The position numbers and the translations under genes were made by a program. A DNA stretch of 64,000 nt from NCBI GenBank assembly GCA_027186245.1, contig CP114495.1, forward strand, positions 7,928,501 to 7,992,500, written 5' to 3'. The stretch comes from Coriaria nepalensis. Taxonomy: Eukaryota; Streptophyta; Magnoliopsida; Cucurbitales; Coriariaceae. Under the pieces are notes generated by a model, which saw only the letters and a program-made list of their open reading frames with translations, was not told the origin of the DNA and ran no database searches. Numbering within the stretch: the first letter of the stretch is position 1; the number at the start of each line of letters is the position of its first letter. Shown piece after piece: positions 11,309-26,406 of the stretch.

Positions 11309-11673
11309 TTACATTCTTCTCCTCGAGCTAAGAAACAAAGAATATTAAAAATAAGGGGCTATGAGAAGTTCCAAAATTTATTAATTATAATTCATATTAC
11401 TTTTTTTTTCTCTCTTTCCACCTCTATTAGATATCTTTCTTTTATATTTTTTGGTGATACCGATTTAATAATGATAATAATTGGGTTGAAAAAATAGAAA
11501 AAAAAAATACAGAAAAAATATTAAAGTTCAATAAAAAGAAATAAATAAAACAATTTAAATAATATTAAATAGTTTAAATAATATTAAATTTAAATTAAAT
11601 TAAATAAAAAGATAAATAAAATTTTAAATTAGGTCTCATTCTTTCTCCATTACAATTGATACCATCTCTATGA

Positions 11674-13713
<2,040 letters not shown>

Positions 13714-13719
13714 TAGAAG

Positions 13720-14300
13720 TGACTTGAACCCTCTTGTGGTATGTTCTGACATTCTGTAATAATGTTGTTTGGGGAATCTCTTTTTCTTCTTCTTTGTAGT
13801 GTTTATATGTTGAGTGGAAGGGCGTTTTGACATATATACATGCTTGGTGTGAGGATGTGATTTACAATTTGGTTGGACACTCTGATGTGTCTACTAAATG
13901 GCATGTTAATTGAATAAAGAGATACCTTACACCTCTTAATCTTGTCTAATAAAAGTTTAATGAAACTAATGAAATTTGAAAAATTCTTGAGAGGATATGA
14001 TCTAGATGAGAATCCTATATCAGACTATTAAAAACATGACAAAAGGAAATAGTCAAAAAAAGTTGAATGATTTTATTTACGTTTGTTTTAACTGATCATA
14101 TTTTTAGTGGTGGACTAGATCGACCCAATTTTTTTGTTTTTTGTTTTTTTTAATGAAAGTGTAACATTTCATTTTCATATCATTTTGTTAGAACTCCAGT
14201 AAAGTGGGTATGATGCGTTAAGATTGAGTATGATGCGTTAAGATTGATATGATTCGTAAAGAAATTGTGTATCATGTTTATCCGAGAATTACTCTTTTTA
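13720..14300. other. 3' flank of GST gene 1
   Basis: The 3' untranslated region runs to about the AATAAA at 13913. Beyond it lies AT-rich sequence with a small direct repeat (GTATGATGCGTTAAGATTGA near 14209-14246). No gene is seen. Confidence 0.4.
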
Positions 14301-14305
14301 GTTAT

Positions 14306-14929
14306 GGACATGCACGGCACGGCACAACGAAAACATGACTCGAGTACGGGTACAACATTAGTTAGTCGTGTCGTGCTGTGTCGTGCCCAACTATGTAGGC
14401 ACGTGGGCTGGCACAGATTTTTCATTTCGCCCGGAGCACGGTACGGTTCTTTTGGGCTTGTCCGAGGCACAGGCCTAAAAACGCCTCCTAATTTTATGAG
14501 TTTTTTCTCCGAAAATTATTTGTATATTAAAAATCTTTCGATTAATGCAAGATCTTGTTTGAGCAAATAATATTTATTATAGTTTATTTATAATTTTAAT
14601 TACTAATGATACTAATTTCTAATTTACTAAATAATAGCTATTATGAATAATTAATAATATACAAAATATGTATTAATATTTTACTAATTATTTTTAAAAA
14701 GCAAACTTTTGAGCTCACGGGTCGAAACAGACTCACAGGCCAAAACAGGCATATGGGCAGAAATGGGCCCATGTGCTGGCACGTTTATGGCTCATTACTA
14801 TATCTATATTGTACAGTGCCCTTATTTTTAGACACGGGCATAGGCATGATACGGGCCAATTTGTGTCGGGCACAACACGACACAATCTATGTCATATTGA
14901 AGCCGGGCCATGTCGGCACGAATTGCCCC
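14306..14929 (+). repeat. hAT-type MITE-like element, copy 1
   Basis: The ends are GC-rich and roughly inverted (GGACATGCACGGCACGGCAC at the left; CATGTCGGCACGAATTGCCC at the right). The middle is very AT-rich. It aligns along its length with 49331-49970 (shared TTTTTTCTCCGAAAATTATT and AATAATATTTATTATA). No transposase is encoded. In copy 2 the right end reads GCCACCCCTA, the mirrored TAGGGGTGGC end known from plant hAT elements. Confidence 0.65.
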
Positions 14930-15240
14930 AGCAATAGAAGGAAGCCTAACACAAATTCTCTGCCTAGTAAATCCAAGGTTACTACTACTAAGCTTCATTG
15001 TAATGAGCTCTAGTCATTGAGCTTAAACAAAGATTGTATACAATTAGGTCCAGTTTTCTCAAGACACTGAGTTAAATAATATTCAAACTTTTAAATAATA
15101 CGTTACATAAATTTAAATTTAACTGTATTATAAAAATTAAGTTTAAAACTCAAATTATTTTAAAGAAAGAAATCATATTATAAATAAGAAAGACAAAATA
15201 TTCTGTACAAAAATATAGGAAAAGATTTAGGTTCCAAATG
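14930..15240. other. AT-rich intergenic sequence
   Basis: Between the MITE-like element and an isolated coding-looking segment. No gene or repeat is recognised. Confidence 0.3.
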
Positions 15241-15610
15241 ACTGAACGAGGTTCTATGGGATCAATCGTTGGCTAAGAAATACCATTATACTCTTCCCAA
15301 CCTTGCAAGTTTCAATTGGTTCTCAGTTCTTGGTTCCAATGAAGCATGTAAAGGTACAGACCTTCTGTTCATCTTTGAGGCACAAACCTTCTCCAGAAAT
15401 GGGCCAAATCCTGAGGAAGTTAGTACCAGGTACTACTATTTTTCCTTATTTTCTTAGGCCTTTCTCATGAATGTCTTAAGTGGTTTAGAATGATACTTAT
15501 TATATATTACGCATTTTGTATATCTATGTTACCTTATATGTTATGTAATAATAAGGTTATCAACATTTTGTTCTAGAACTGGAGATATTTTAGGTGGACT
15601 TCTTCCACAT
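15240..15610 (+). pseudogene. Isolated coding-looking segment, unrecognised (possible gene fragment)
   Basis: An open frame (15269-15457) with protein-like composition (LPNLASFNWFSVLGSNEACK and TFSRNGPNPEEVST) ends near a possible donor (CAG then GTACTA at about 15430). After a TTCTAG acceptor-like site at about 15576, a second short piece (TGDILGGLLPH) precedes a stop. No complete gene surrounds it, and I do not recognise the family. It may be an exon pair captured or left behind by rearrangement. Confidence 0.3.
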
Positions 15611-16390
15611 TAAGAGCTGGAATCAGTCCATAATTCTTAAGTGAATTAAATTCACCCCCAAATTTCTCACATATCTATTGTTTGATTTAAAATTTAACTT
15701 TGCCAACCTTATGGTCTGAAAATTGGAAAAATTAACCACATTTCTGAATTATTATTTTTTTTCTTCATCAAATGTAGCTGGTTTCTATTTAGATATTCTA
15801 TTTTTTCTTAAAATCTGTCTTCATAAAAATTTATTTATTTTATTTCGCTTTTACCTTTATTATTAATATGTATACTATGATGAAAGCAAGGAGATCAATC
15901 GGTGGCAGAACTAGAAGAAAAAGTCAACACAATGGAAATTTAATTGACAATAAGTATATATATACTAAATTTGTGGATATAAGAAAAAAATAAGTGCACC
16001 AAAAAATTTAATGTATTGTATAAATCTTATGACGTTTTGCATAATTATTATTAGTCTTCTTTTTTTAAAAATATATATATATATATTATTTGAATCATAA
16101 TACCTTTTAGAAAAAATTTAATCTAAAAAATAAAAATATTAATTTAGTGCGATAAAAGAGTCACGTTACTTGTGAAAACTAAACAATAAAAGAAAGAGAG
16201 TGAAAAAAATGAGATATATTTTTTTAAATAGACCTTTAAAAAATTTCAAACTTTAATTTATCTTTAATAAATTTGAAAATTTTCAAGTAAAGAATGAAAA
16301 AAAAATAATAAAGGAAAATATGAAGGAAAAAAAAAAGAGACCCGATTTAATAATTAGACTTAGAGTTTAATATTTATGATCTTAGGTTTA
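15610..16390. other. AT-rich intergenic sequence
   Basis: Very AT-rich, with an AT dinucleotide run at about 16071-16086. No gene is seen. Confidence 0.4.
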
Positions 16391-16397
16391 GATTAAA

Positions 16398-16893
16398 AAA
16401 TTATAAAGTCTCTAACCTCAACCCGATGGCTCAATGGGTCTTGATAGTACCTCTCGAGCCATCAAATTTAGAGTTTAAGGTTTATGATATATGACTTCAG
16501 TGGAGTATAAAGTTTAAATTTAAGGTTTCAGAATTAATGGTTTAAGGTTTATAATATACTATTTATGATTTAGGGTTTAATGTGTAGAGTATAAAGTTTA
16601 CGGTTTAGAGTTTAGGTTTAATATTTAGAGTATAAAATTTAGGATCTGGGGTTATAGGTGCAAAGTATAAGGTTTAATGTTTTGAGTCTAGGGTTTAAGG
16701 TTTATAGTTTAAAGTTTAGGATTTCAGATTTATTGTTTAGAATATAAGATTTAGTGTTTAGTATTTAAGATCTAAGATTTAAGGTTTATAGTTTACCGTT
16801 TATGGTTTTAGGTTTATATTACATAATTATAAAGTCTCTGATCTCAACTCGATGGCTTCATGGGTCTTGAGAGTGCCTCTCGAATAATCGAGA
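16398..16893 (+). repeat. Degenerate telomere-like (GGTTTA/TTTAGG) array between direct repeats
   Basis: About 370 bases consist of variants of TTTAGGGTTTAAGGTTTATAG, related in phase to the plant telomere unit TTTAGGG but heavily diverged. The array is bracketed by two similar blocks of about 60-65 bases that start ATTATAAAGTCTCT and include CGATGGCT and GGGTCTTGA (16398-16460 and 16827-16893). No coding signal is present. Confidence 0.6.
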
Positions 16894-16899
16894 TTAGAG

Positions 16900-18020
16900 G
16901 TCATAGATAAAAGTTTCTAACCACTACCTGATGACTTGATGGCTAGATAGTTCGATAATTCGATGAATATCAAATTTACAATTTATTTTCTTTATGCGTT
17001 CAAGAAGGCAATGAAAGTCAAATACAAATATAATACACATAATGTGATAAATTTACAATTTCTATTAATTGTTGAAAGAGAAATGAATGATAAAAACTTG
17101 AACATGCTGAAAAGTAAAGACATAATAATTTTAGTGAAACTTAATGTCTTTTAATTACGAAACTTGCAAATGAACGATGAATAAGAAAAATAAAGATAAA
17201 AAAATAAATTAAAAGTGATTTTAATTGAATTAGAGTAATTGAATTTTTTGATTTCGCTTCGTTAATATTGATTTTAGTAAAAAGTAGGGAAAAGGGCTAT
17301 GAAAATATTTTAGTAATTTTAATACATTTTAGAAAATAAAAAACTACTTTTTCAAGAAAAATTTGAGTTAGGCTATGTTTTTTATTAAAAAAATTCTTAT
17401 AAGACGTTTAGCCGAAGGATATTTAGTGTTATTATAACTATATAATATAAACGTACTTAGGGAATCAAAACGTATCGATGGCATATTCTGGAAACATCGT
17501 CCAAAAATGGTTCTACCACAAAAATTCCTTTATTTCCCTTTATCGTATTTTTCCTGTTCTGAGTTTCTCTTAATTAATATATACGACGAAAGCAATGAGA
17601 TCAATCTAAAGAGATATCTAGAAAAATATCAAAAGCAAGAACGGTGGGAGACAAGAATTCAAATTTCTCGAACAATTCGCCATGCAAATTACCGATATGT
17701 GGCGGCCATGCCATAGAAGTCTTGTTAATTTTGTCAGCTATTATTACTACAAGGTAAAGTACTAGAAGTATATAGATTACACGTCTCTATTTTTGACTTC
17801 TCACTATAAATTTAATTAATACTTTATAGAGCACACTAATAAATTGAAATTAATTTTTTAACTTTATTTTAAAAATTAATTTACGATTATTAGAAACGGT
17901 ACTATCAACCTAACTTCTTATAAACAACAATGAGTCGGTGACTGTAAGATATAGATAAAATCTTCACCCAAATTATAAATAAATAAATAAATAAAATCTT
18001 CACCGACATTGCAAATTCCT
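16900..18020. other. Intergenic sequence upstream of GST gene 2
   Basis: AT-rich, with short open frames whose composition does not look like protein. A TAAA tetranucleotide run lies at about 17980-17995. No gene is recognised. Confidence 0.4.
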
Positions 18021-18030
18021 CTATAAAAGG
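18021..18030 (+). promoter_or_regulatory. TATA box of GST gene 2
   Basis: CTATAAAAGG lies about 115 bases before the ATG at 18145, a normal distance for a plant TATA box with a short 5' untranslated region. Confidence 0.6.
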
Positions 18031-18099
18031 CAGTACTATCAAAACCTATCTTCTTACAATTAACCCACTTGTGTCATAACATTTTCTTCTTCTGATTGA

Positions 18100-18891
<792 letters not shown>

Positions 18892-18899
18892 TGAAAATT

Positions 18900-20100
18900 C
18901 AGTGACTCTCCTCATGTTAAGGATTTATTAGGTGTTTGTATTAATAAATAATGTTGTGGTGTTTTCTTAGTTTGGGGTTTGCGTTATGGTTTGAGGATTT
19001 GATAAGTAGTTTGGGTGGACCCTTTTGGTGAGTCGGCTGGATACGGCTCTATGCGGTTAATAATTTGAACAATGCGTCTTCTTGTAATTTGGTTATTTTC
19101 CAGAAGTTATATGTTAAAGTTTCTATTACAAGACAACTCTGTCCAGTGGTTTTTTTTTAGGTGAAAAATGTTTTCACTGAGGACAAAACGCCTGGAATCT
19201 TTTACGGCCTGTTTTGATATACGTTTTGGGATATATTTTTTTATTTTAAAATGTATTTTAATAATGGATCATGATTTAAAAAAGTGAATACGGATATTAA
19301 ATAATATTAAATTTTTAACTTTTAAATTTTAGAATATTTTAAAATATTTTTTATAATTATTAAAAGTTAAAATATTTTATTATAATATATTAAATTATAT
19401 TTATTTAAAAATATATATTTAAATTTGTGTATCTTATTTTCTAAAATTTTCTTGAATCTTAGAGTATTTTTTTTAGGTTGTTTAGAAATGTAGATATTTA
19501 TATTGAATTTTTCTATAATAAATTGTAGTCATTAAATTAAATTAATTATGATCATCTATTTTACATTAGGGGTTTATATAAAAGATGAATTCTTCCCTAT
19601 AAAGGATAAATTAAGATTTATTTTTTAAAATATATTAAAATTATGATAAAATTTTTAAAATTTTGATAATTAAATTATATCTTCCAATTTTTTTTTAAAA
19701 AAAAAGAATAAATCTCTATTTTTATTTTCTCCATTAAAAACTAACTGTCCTTTATTTATTTTTACCTATTTTCAAGAACCGATTAGTAAATATGTACATG
19801 AGATAATTGCTTATATTGACAAGCTAGAGAGTCTAGACTCGAAAATAGATAATAGTTGATGATTGACTTAGTATTACGATCACTCCTTGATTTATTCACT
19901 CCATAATTCATTCACTCTATTTGTTTGTAATATGAATTTACAAGAGTTGCATAACTGTGTATGAAAAGTTGAGGAATTCATTGGGAAAAGCAAAGAGGTA
20001 AGGTATTTCCATAGTGGAGAACATGGATATTGGAAGAGGGATTATAAAGAAGCATCTTGTAAGTCTTGAAAAGCATAGTGATGCTGCTTCAAGATTATTT
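18900..20100. other. 3' flank of GST gene 2 and AT-rich repeat
   Basis: After the 3' untranslated region the text from about 19207 (CTGTTTTGATATACGTTTTGGG) to about 19480 is very AT-rich and resembles the elements at 26407-26820 and 60729-61101 in its interior. A clear right end is not visible, so this copy looks partial. No gene is seen. Confidence 0.35.
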
Positions 20101-20129
20101 GTGGTTGAGGTTAGTCTTTCTTGTAATGA

Positions 20130-23100
20130 TAATTCTATTTAGGTATTAGATATCGATTGTGGATCTCACATTTGCAAAAATGTGCACAACTTAAAAAGTA
20201 GACGAATCTTGAAGAAAGGCGAAGTCAACCTACGAGTTGAAAATAGAGCAAAAGTTATTGCTTTAATTGTAAGTACTTATAGTTTAGTTTTGCCCTCGAG
20301 CTTAGTTTTTAGATTTGAGACATTGCTATTTAGCACCAACTTTAATTCGAAACATTGTTTCGGTTTTTTGACATGATGAAGAGGGCTTTTCCTTTTCCAT
20401 CAATTACAATATTTTGAGTTTTCATTTGGATGCATTATTTTATATAAGTGGTTTCTTAAATAATTATGTGTATATATTAAATTTAAACAATGAAACTTGG
20501 CTCAATATTGATCATGCCAATAAAAGAAAATTTGATATGAATCAAACATATCTATGCCATTTTCAATTAAGTCATGTTAATGAAATAAGAATTCAAAAAT
20601 TGCATAAAACTAGATACTTAGATCCATTCGATTTGGAAAGTATGCCAACTTGAAAATCTTTTTTATTAGGCAAAATGATCAAATCTTTTTTAAGTTGAAC
20701 TATAGAAAGACAAACTGAGTTGTTAGGTCTAATACATACTGATGTATGTAACACTATGTCAACTCCCGTTATAGGTGGTTTTTCATACTTCATCACTTTC
20801 ACTTATGATCTCTCTCGATTCGGCCATATTTATCTTATGAAGTGTAAATCTGAATCGTTTGATAAATTCAAGGTATATAAGAGTGAATCAAAAAAACAAT
20901 TAGGCAAGAGTATTAAAATACTTCGATCAGATCGATGTGATGAATACTTGAGTTTCGAGTTTCTTGACTATCTTAAATAGAACAGTATAATCTCACAATA
21001 GACTCCTCCCAGAACGTCACAGTTGAATGTGTGTCTAAGAGGAGAAATCAGACCCTCTTGGAAATCGTTCGGTCCATGAAGAGTTTTATTGATCTACCTC
21101 TATCATTTTGGGGATATACCCTAGAAACCTCTACTTACATAATTAACAAATACCTTCTAAATCTGTTTCTTTGACACTATATAAGATATGAAAAGGCAAA
21201 AGAGCAAGTTTTAAACATATTCACGTATGGGGCTTCTATGCTTATGTCAAGAAGCAAGAAGTAGAAAAGTTTGAGGCAAGATTTGAGAAGTGTTATTTTG
21301 TGGGGTATCCAAAAGAAACTTTAGGATACTATTTTTATCATCTCACTGACTAGAAGGTGTTTGTTGCAAAACATGTTGTTTTATTAGAAAAGAAATTTCT
21401 TTTTTGAAATGAACAGTGGGAGTAAGATTGAACTTGATGAAGTTTAAATACAAAAAATAACATTCGGACTGATGATCTTATTACCCCCGTGACTTTCGGC
21501 TAATGTACCTCTAAAATAGGATATTGTCATTGTAACGCCCGCCTTACTAGCTGTTTCATTTATCAAATACTTTTCTAGGGAACCATATACAGCTAGTAGG
21601 TGCATTATTTTTTCTTTTTCTTATATACAAAAATTTTGTTCCTTAAAATTAACTTTACTTCCAAAAGCGGTTTGAATGATATACATAATAATTTGAAAAT
21701 ACTACGGAAGTCTTTGTCATAGAAAAGTAATCCCAAAACTTTTTAAATACTTTATTCTTTATTTTGAATATACATATACGTACATATACATAAGGAGTGC
21801 CCTTTTTTTTTTCAAACTCATTGCTTACAGAAGTCGGGTCTCATATGTACAATCTCACGGACTGATAGCCTCCATTCGTCTGCTCCTTAGCTTACCGCCT
21901 TACCTTTGTAATTTCCTACAACACAGAGTAGACATCTATGAACTAGAAGCTTAGTAAGGATAATGTCCTACTCACATCACTATTCTTTTTATGATTATCG
22001 TGAGTTAGTACTTTTATGACATATATCTAACATGCATAAATTCCTATCTTTCTACACACTTGAGCCCTGAGGATGCTACCACCGACATGTCAACTGATAT
22101 TTAATCAGCGGTCTGCTTATGACCGTTGCAACGATCCACTTATGACCATTTCTTTAATATCATTTAGGGTCCTTTCTGATCGACAAACGATCCTTCTTTT
22201 GACCCGGCAGCATCTCACTTTAATATTATGTATGCATATGCTTCTTATTTATTTTAGCATAACGTTAACTTTTGGAAATATGAATATATGCACTTGATGT
22301 TTAAAGTTTGTACTCTCCTCAAACCATCCTGCTATATTATGTTCATTCTAGTTATAATCCTTATTTCTAACACAGTAATCATAGTATTTCACTTCTACTT
22401 AATATGCTATAATTGTAATCCTAATGCAGACATAACCAAGTCATTATTTAATAATTAATATTATCCTCAATTAATATAATTATAATTATAATCATAATAA
22501 TAAACAAACAATATCCTAATATTACAGTGAGACTATACTTACAAAAATTGGTTGACCGGAGATTTTAACTTTCCTTTTTCTCTCTTTCTTTTTTTTCCCT
22601 TCCTTTCCTTTCTCGCCTTTTCCTTTACTCCCTTTCTTTCCTTTCTTTCTTTTCTTTCCTTTCTCTCCCTTTCTTTTATGTCCTCTTTACATGCTTTTGC
22701 CGTAAACATCAAATGGGATTTATATAGTATAATCATATATACCTAAGATTGACACCTTATATGGTGATTAAGCATATGGCATGACACGTATTATGATGAA
22801 ACAACAACCATAATGCTTATGCTGATTAAGGTGTTTGCCAAATGATAACAACGTGGCATTATTATTATTATTATTATTATTTAAACCTAAGCCTCTATTA
22901 AATCTTAAAATTATAAAATGGTCCTTAATTATTTCTATTAGTAAAATTATGTATATGTGAGAATTAAAATTTACTAATAAGTCTACTTTAAATTTATTTT
23001 CCCACTATTATGCCTAGTCTAGAAATATTGGGGGATTATAGTGATACTTCAGAATACATAAAAGGTTTGTAGATATAGTAGACTATCTAATGGCCAGAGC

Positions 23101-23799
23101 GTTATAAATTTCTAGTAAAAAATCATAATAATAGGTCAATCATGGATAATGACCTTATGACTTATTATGAGGCTATTAATAGCTCGGATTTTGATAGATT
23201 TCTAAAAGTCATGAAATCTCAGATGGATTCCATATATGCCAACCAAGTATGAGACCTGGTAGATGCACCTGAAGAAATAGTTCATATAAGATGCAAGTGG
23301 GTTTTCGAGAAGAAAACCAGACAGATGGAAAGGTTGAAACCTATAAGGCTAGACTAGTTACAAATGGTTATAGACAAAGAGAATGAATCGATTATGAGGT
23401 AACCTTCTCACGCATTGCAATGACTAAATCCATTTGGATATGCTTTCCAGTACAACTTACCATTATTATAAGATTTGATAAATGGATGTGAAAACAACCT
23501 TTCCAAATGGGTACCTCAAGAAGAATGTGTATATGATACAACACAAGAGCTTTACAGACCAAAAAAATAGAAATAGTTGTGTCAGCTGCAAGGTTCTATA
23601 TACGGCCTAAAACAAGCATTTTGGAGTTGAAATATTTGTTTTGATGAAACGACTAAATTGTTTAACTTCATTAAAAATAAATATGATTCGTATGTGTATA
23701 AGAAAGTTAATGGGAGTTTTGTTACTTTCAAAATTCTATATGTGGATGATATGCTACTTATTGGGAATGATGTAGGCATGTTACAGTCTATTAAGTTAT
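20130..23799 (+). mobile_element. Ty1-copia element 2 fragment (protease to reverse transcriptase), interrupted by a solo Ty3 LTR
   Basis: Decayed frames give a protease piece (LDIDCGSHICKNVHNLKS, about 20147-20200) and integrase pieces (TVECVSKRRNQTLLEIVRSM, about 21022-21080; WGYTLETSTYIINKYLLN). After the LTR insertion come reverse-transcriptase pieces (YYEAINSSDFDRFLKVMKSQ, about 23160-23230; SIYGLKQAF; FKILYVDDMLLIGNDVGML, about 23725-23790). The catalytic YVDD survives although the frame is broken elsewhere. No RNase H or LTR pair of its own is seen. The right side is cut at 23800 by an LTR-like repeat. Confidence 0.75.
21531..23040 (-). repeat. Solo LTR of the Ty3 chromovirus-like family
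   Basis: It begins TGTAACGCCC and ends GGGGATTATA on the plus strand, and aligns with the LTR at 6564-7997, including the pyrimidine tract (here about 22566-22680). Copia coding sequence continues on both sides with no Ty3 coding region attached. The flanking five bases, GTCAT on the left and GTGAT on the right, agree at four positions and look like a target-site duplication. It is therefore a solo LTR left by recombination between the ends of an inserted element. Confidence 0.8.
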
Positions 23800-25815
23800 T
23801 GTTGGGCATAATGCCTTAAATCATGTAAGAAGTATAATTTTATGAAATTAATAAAAGTGACATTTTTTCTATATAATTGTTTGAATGTGTATAAATATTA
23901 GAAAATTACAAATTCATTTATGTAACTATAATATTGTATTAGTACGAGATGATTAAGATTATAAATAATGAATTAAATTATCTGCAATATATTAACGTAT
24001 AAAATTTTTAATTGATAATTGCTAGTACGGTCCACTAATATTATGAATGAAATTGATATAGATCCAGATTACTGGTATTGATAGAAATTTTAGTGGAGGT
24101 GCTGAATATAATAAGTTATAAATTAGGTTCACCTAATGAGATTAAGATCATAACTGGATATGTGTTAAAAGAGTTTAATTGAACCTAGGTCCAATAGGAT
24201 TGGCATTTATAATTAGTAGGATTATATTCAATGGTTAACTAGTAATTAATTTAGAATTAATTAATAGAAAACATAAGATATTTTATGAAAACACATATTT
24301 TAAAATAGTGAGTAAGAGAAGGTTGATTTGACAAAATAACCTCTGATTTTCATTATTAGTATAACACCGTGAGATATGGAATGGCCTCGAGATAGCTTTG
24401 TTTGTGTCCCCCTATGGAAGGTTTCAAAACATATCAATACCAAGGTTGACTTTTTAAGAAGATAGAAAAAAGTAATGTATTTCGAACTTGACCGACTCTA
24501 TGGTCGCACTTTTCGAGTTAAGTCATTGACTCCAAAATAATGGGTTACACTCACAGAGACATAAATAAAATTTAAGCGGTTAATTATATCTTGACCAAAT
24601 AAATAAAGATATAATTGCTCATATTTGCCTATTAAAGTTTGACAATTATATCATGCCCCAGGAAAAATCAGGATATTAGCAATATGGAAGAATCGTTATT
24701 ATAAACTTACTATAGTCACAATATGTTCTTTCAGACGATGATACTTCTCATCTCCCGGGTGGTCTTGACACTTTACTGGAAGTCAATCTCTGGTTAGAGG
24801 TTTAAAGTTATTTAGTTATGAGATGATTAAGTTAAATGTTTAATTTAAAAAGTGATTATGAAATCCTCATGCTGGTGTGATGTAGAACCTAATCGGTCAC
24901 ACACATAAAATTTGAAGCAACTCATTTAATGTTTCATCGGAGAAAAGGGAAAAACGGACTAAATCAATTTTAGAGATAAAATGGTAATTTAACTTATAAC
25001 TTAACCATAAGGGCAAAATGATAATTATTAATTTGTTAAATCTAATATCATATAGCTTTGCTAGCATAACTAAGTGTGATACTAATTTAATTAGAAATTA
25101 ATAAGTTACAAAACAATTTTTATTTAATTATAATATGATCATAAAAGTTCATATTAATAATCAAACAATAACTAGTTAATGAGCCGAATTATTAATTAAA
25201 TTTTCATAGGCAAAATTAATCAAAGGCTAGATTAAATAATCCATGGTTGTGACCTATTTAGTGACCGACTATCATAATGGGCTTAGACCTATTTAATTCT
25301 TCTAATAGAATTAGAGTTTTAAGCTATAAGCTAATCTAATACGATTATGAAACTCCCTAATGGTGCCTATAAATAGGACCTATGGGGTGGTTGAATATCC
25401 GATCAAACTAGAAGCCTCCCTTGGATGAAATTTAGATAGAGAAAAATTGAGTGTTTTCTCTCATCTCTTTTTCTAAACTTACTATCTCACATGTGTTAAG
25501 ATTTTAAGTGGAAACTTAATTATACAAAATGAGTCATGTAGATTAAGATTAGAAAGCGAACATGTGAGCGCCTCCCATCTCATGAAAGAATAGTTTTGTA
25601 TCAAATTATTCAAGAAGAAATATATTCCTTTAAATTATATTTGATTTAATATTGATGAGATTTATTGTGTTTTCTATAAAAAAATTATATATGATATAAT
25701 TATTGTATGATCGATCTTACAATAAACTATATATACTATCATTAGATCTAAATAAAATTTTAAATATTACTTCCGTTATTATTCTATATATTCGCATGTT
25801 TACGTTTTCTAATGT
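23800..25815 (+). repeat. Large LTR-like repeat, copy A
   Basis: It starts TGTTGGGCATAATGCC. It carries a promoter-like GCCTATAAATAGG at about 25367-25379 and ends near CGTTTTCTAATG, followed by a possible primer-site remnant TGGTATC at 25816-25822. Blocks such as GTGATGTAGAACCTAATCGG (about 24887) recur in 44650-46325 and, inverted, at 57120-58826. No coding region is present. Length and structure suggest an LTR of about 2 kb. Confidence 0.55.
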
Positions 25816-25824
25816 TGGTATCCT

Positions 25825-26119
25825 AAAAAACACTGTGCTCACCCAGAAGAACAAGCCTCACGGTCGTCAGGATCTCCTTTGGGGTGATCGTCGGCTTTCT
25901 GTTCTAACGAGCCAATCTGGAAGCGTCCTGAGCGAGTTTTACGAAGATGTCATTGACGAAACTATTCATAATACCCATGAACTTGTTGGATATCCCAATG
26001 TCATTATGAACCTGTTTCAGCACCTTGAAGATGTAGATCTTGCACGTCTCGACGCTCTTCTTCACCTTGTAGATGTAGATTTCTCTCCCTTTCCTTTTCT
26101 TTTTTTTTTTCTCTCTCAA
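25825..26119 (-). pseudogene. Histone H2B pseudogene
   Basis: On the minus strand a Lys-rich start leads to the H2B histone fold: [19 protein letters not shown], then [20 protein letters not shown], an in-frame TAG where Tyr of the ARYN motif belongs, then NRKPTITPKEILTTVRLVLL. The C-terminal helix is absent; the sequence ends after LGEH at the edge of the LTR-like repeat. H2B pairs with H2A in the nucleosome. The stop codon, several substitutions (for example EKLAQE to VKLAQD) and the missing C-terminus show that this copy is dead. Confidence 0.85.
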
Positions 26120-26159
26120 GAAGCCGATTTGTTGGGATAGATCAAATTTAGATACAAAT

Positions 26160-26400
26160 CAAATCTTCAAAAAAAAAAAAAAAAAAATCCCGTTTGTTTT
26201 TAACGGAAAAATACCAAAGACTTTATTATAGTTTCCTCAAAATTGGAGAGTGCATTTTAATTATTAAAATTATAGAGGCTTTATTATAATGTTAATATAT
26301 TTTGGGAGGGTAAATTCTAGTATATTTTGGGGATGCTCATATCCTAGTCCTTAAATGTAGTTGCATGGAAAATCATTCGGTTAGAGGGACATTGAGAAAC
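26160..26400. other. Intergenic sequence with poly-A run
   Basis: A run of about 19 A lies at about 26169-26187. Otherwise the sequence is AT-rich and no gene is seen. Confidence 0.4.
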
Positions 26401-26406
26401 ATAAGA

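Noticed and set aside
14209..14246. Short direct repeat that could be read as a CRISPR-like spacing
   Set aside because: Only two units, in a plant nuclear setting; simple duplication.
25703..26140. Plus-strand open frame of 145 residues
   Set aside because: It is the antisense of the H2B pseudogene joined to LTR-like sequence.
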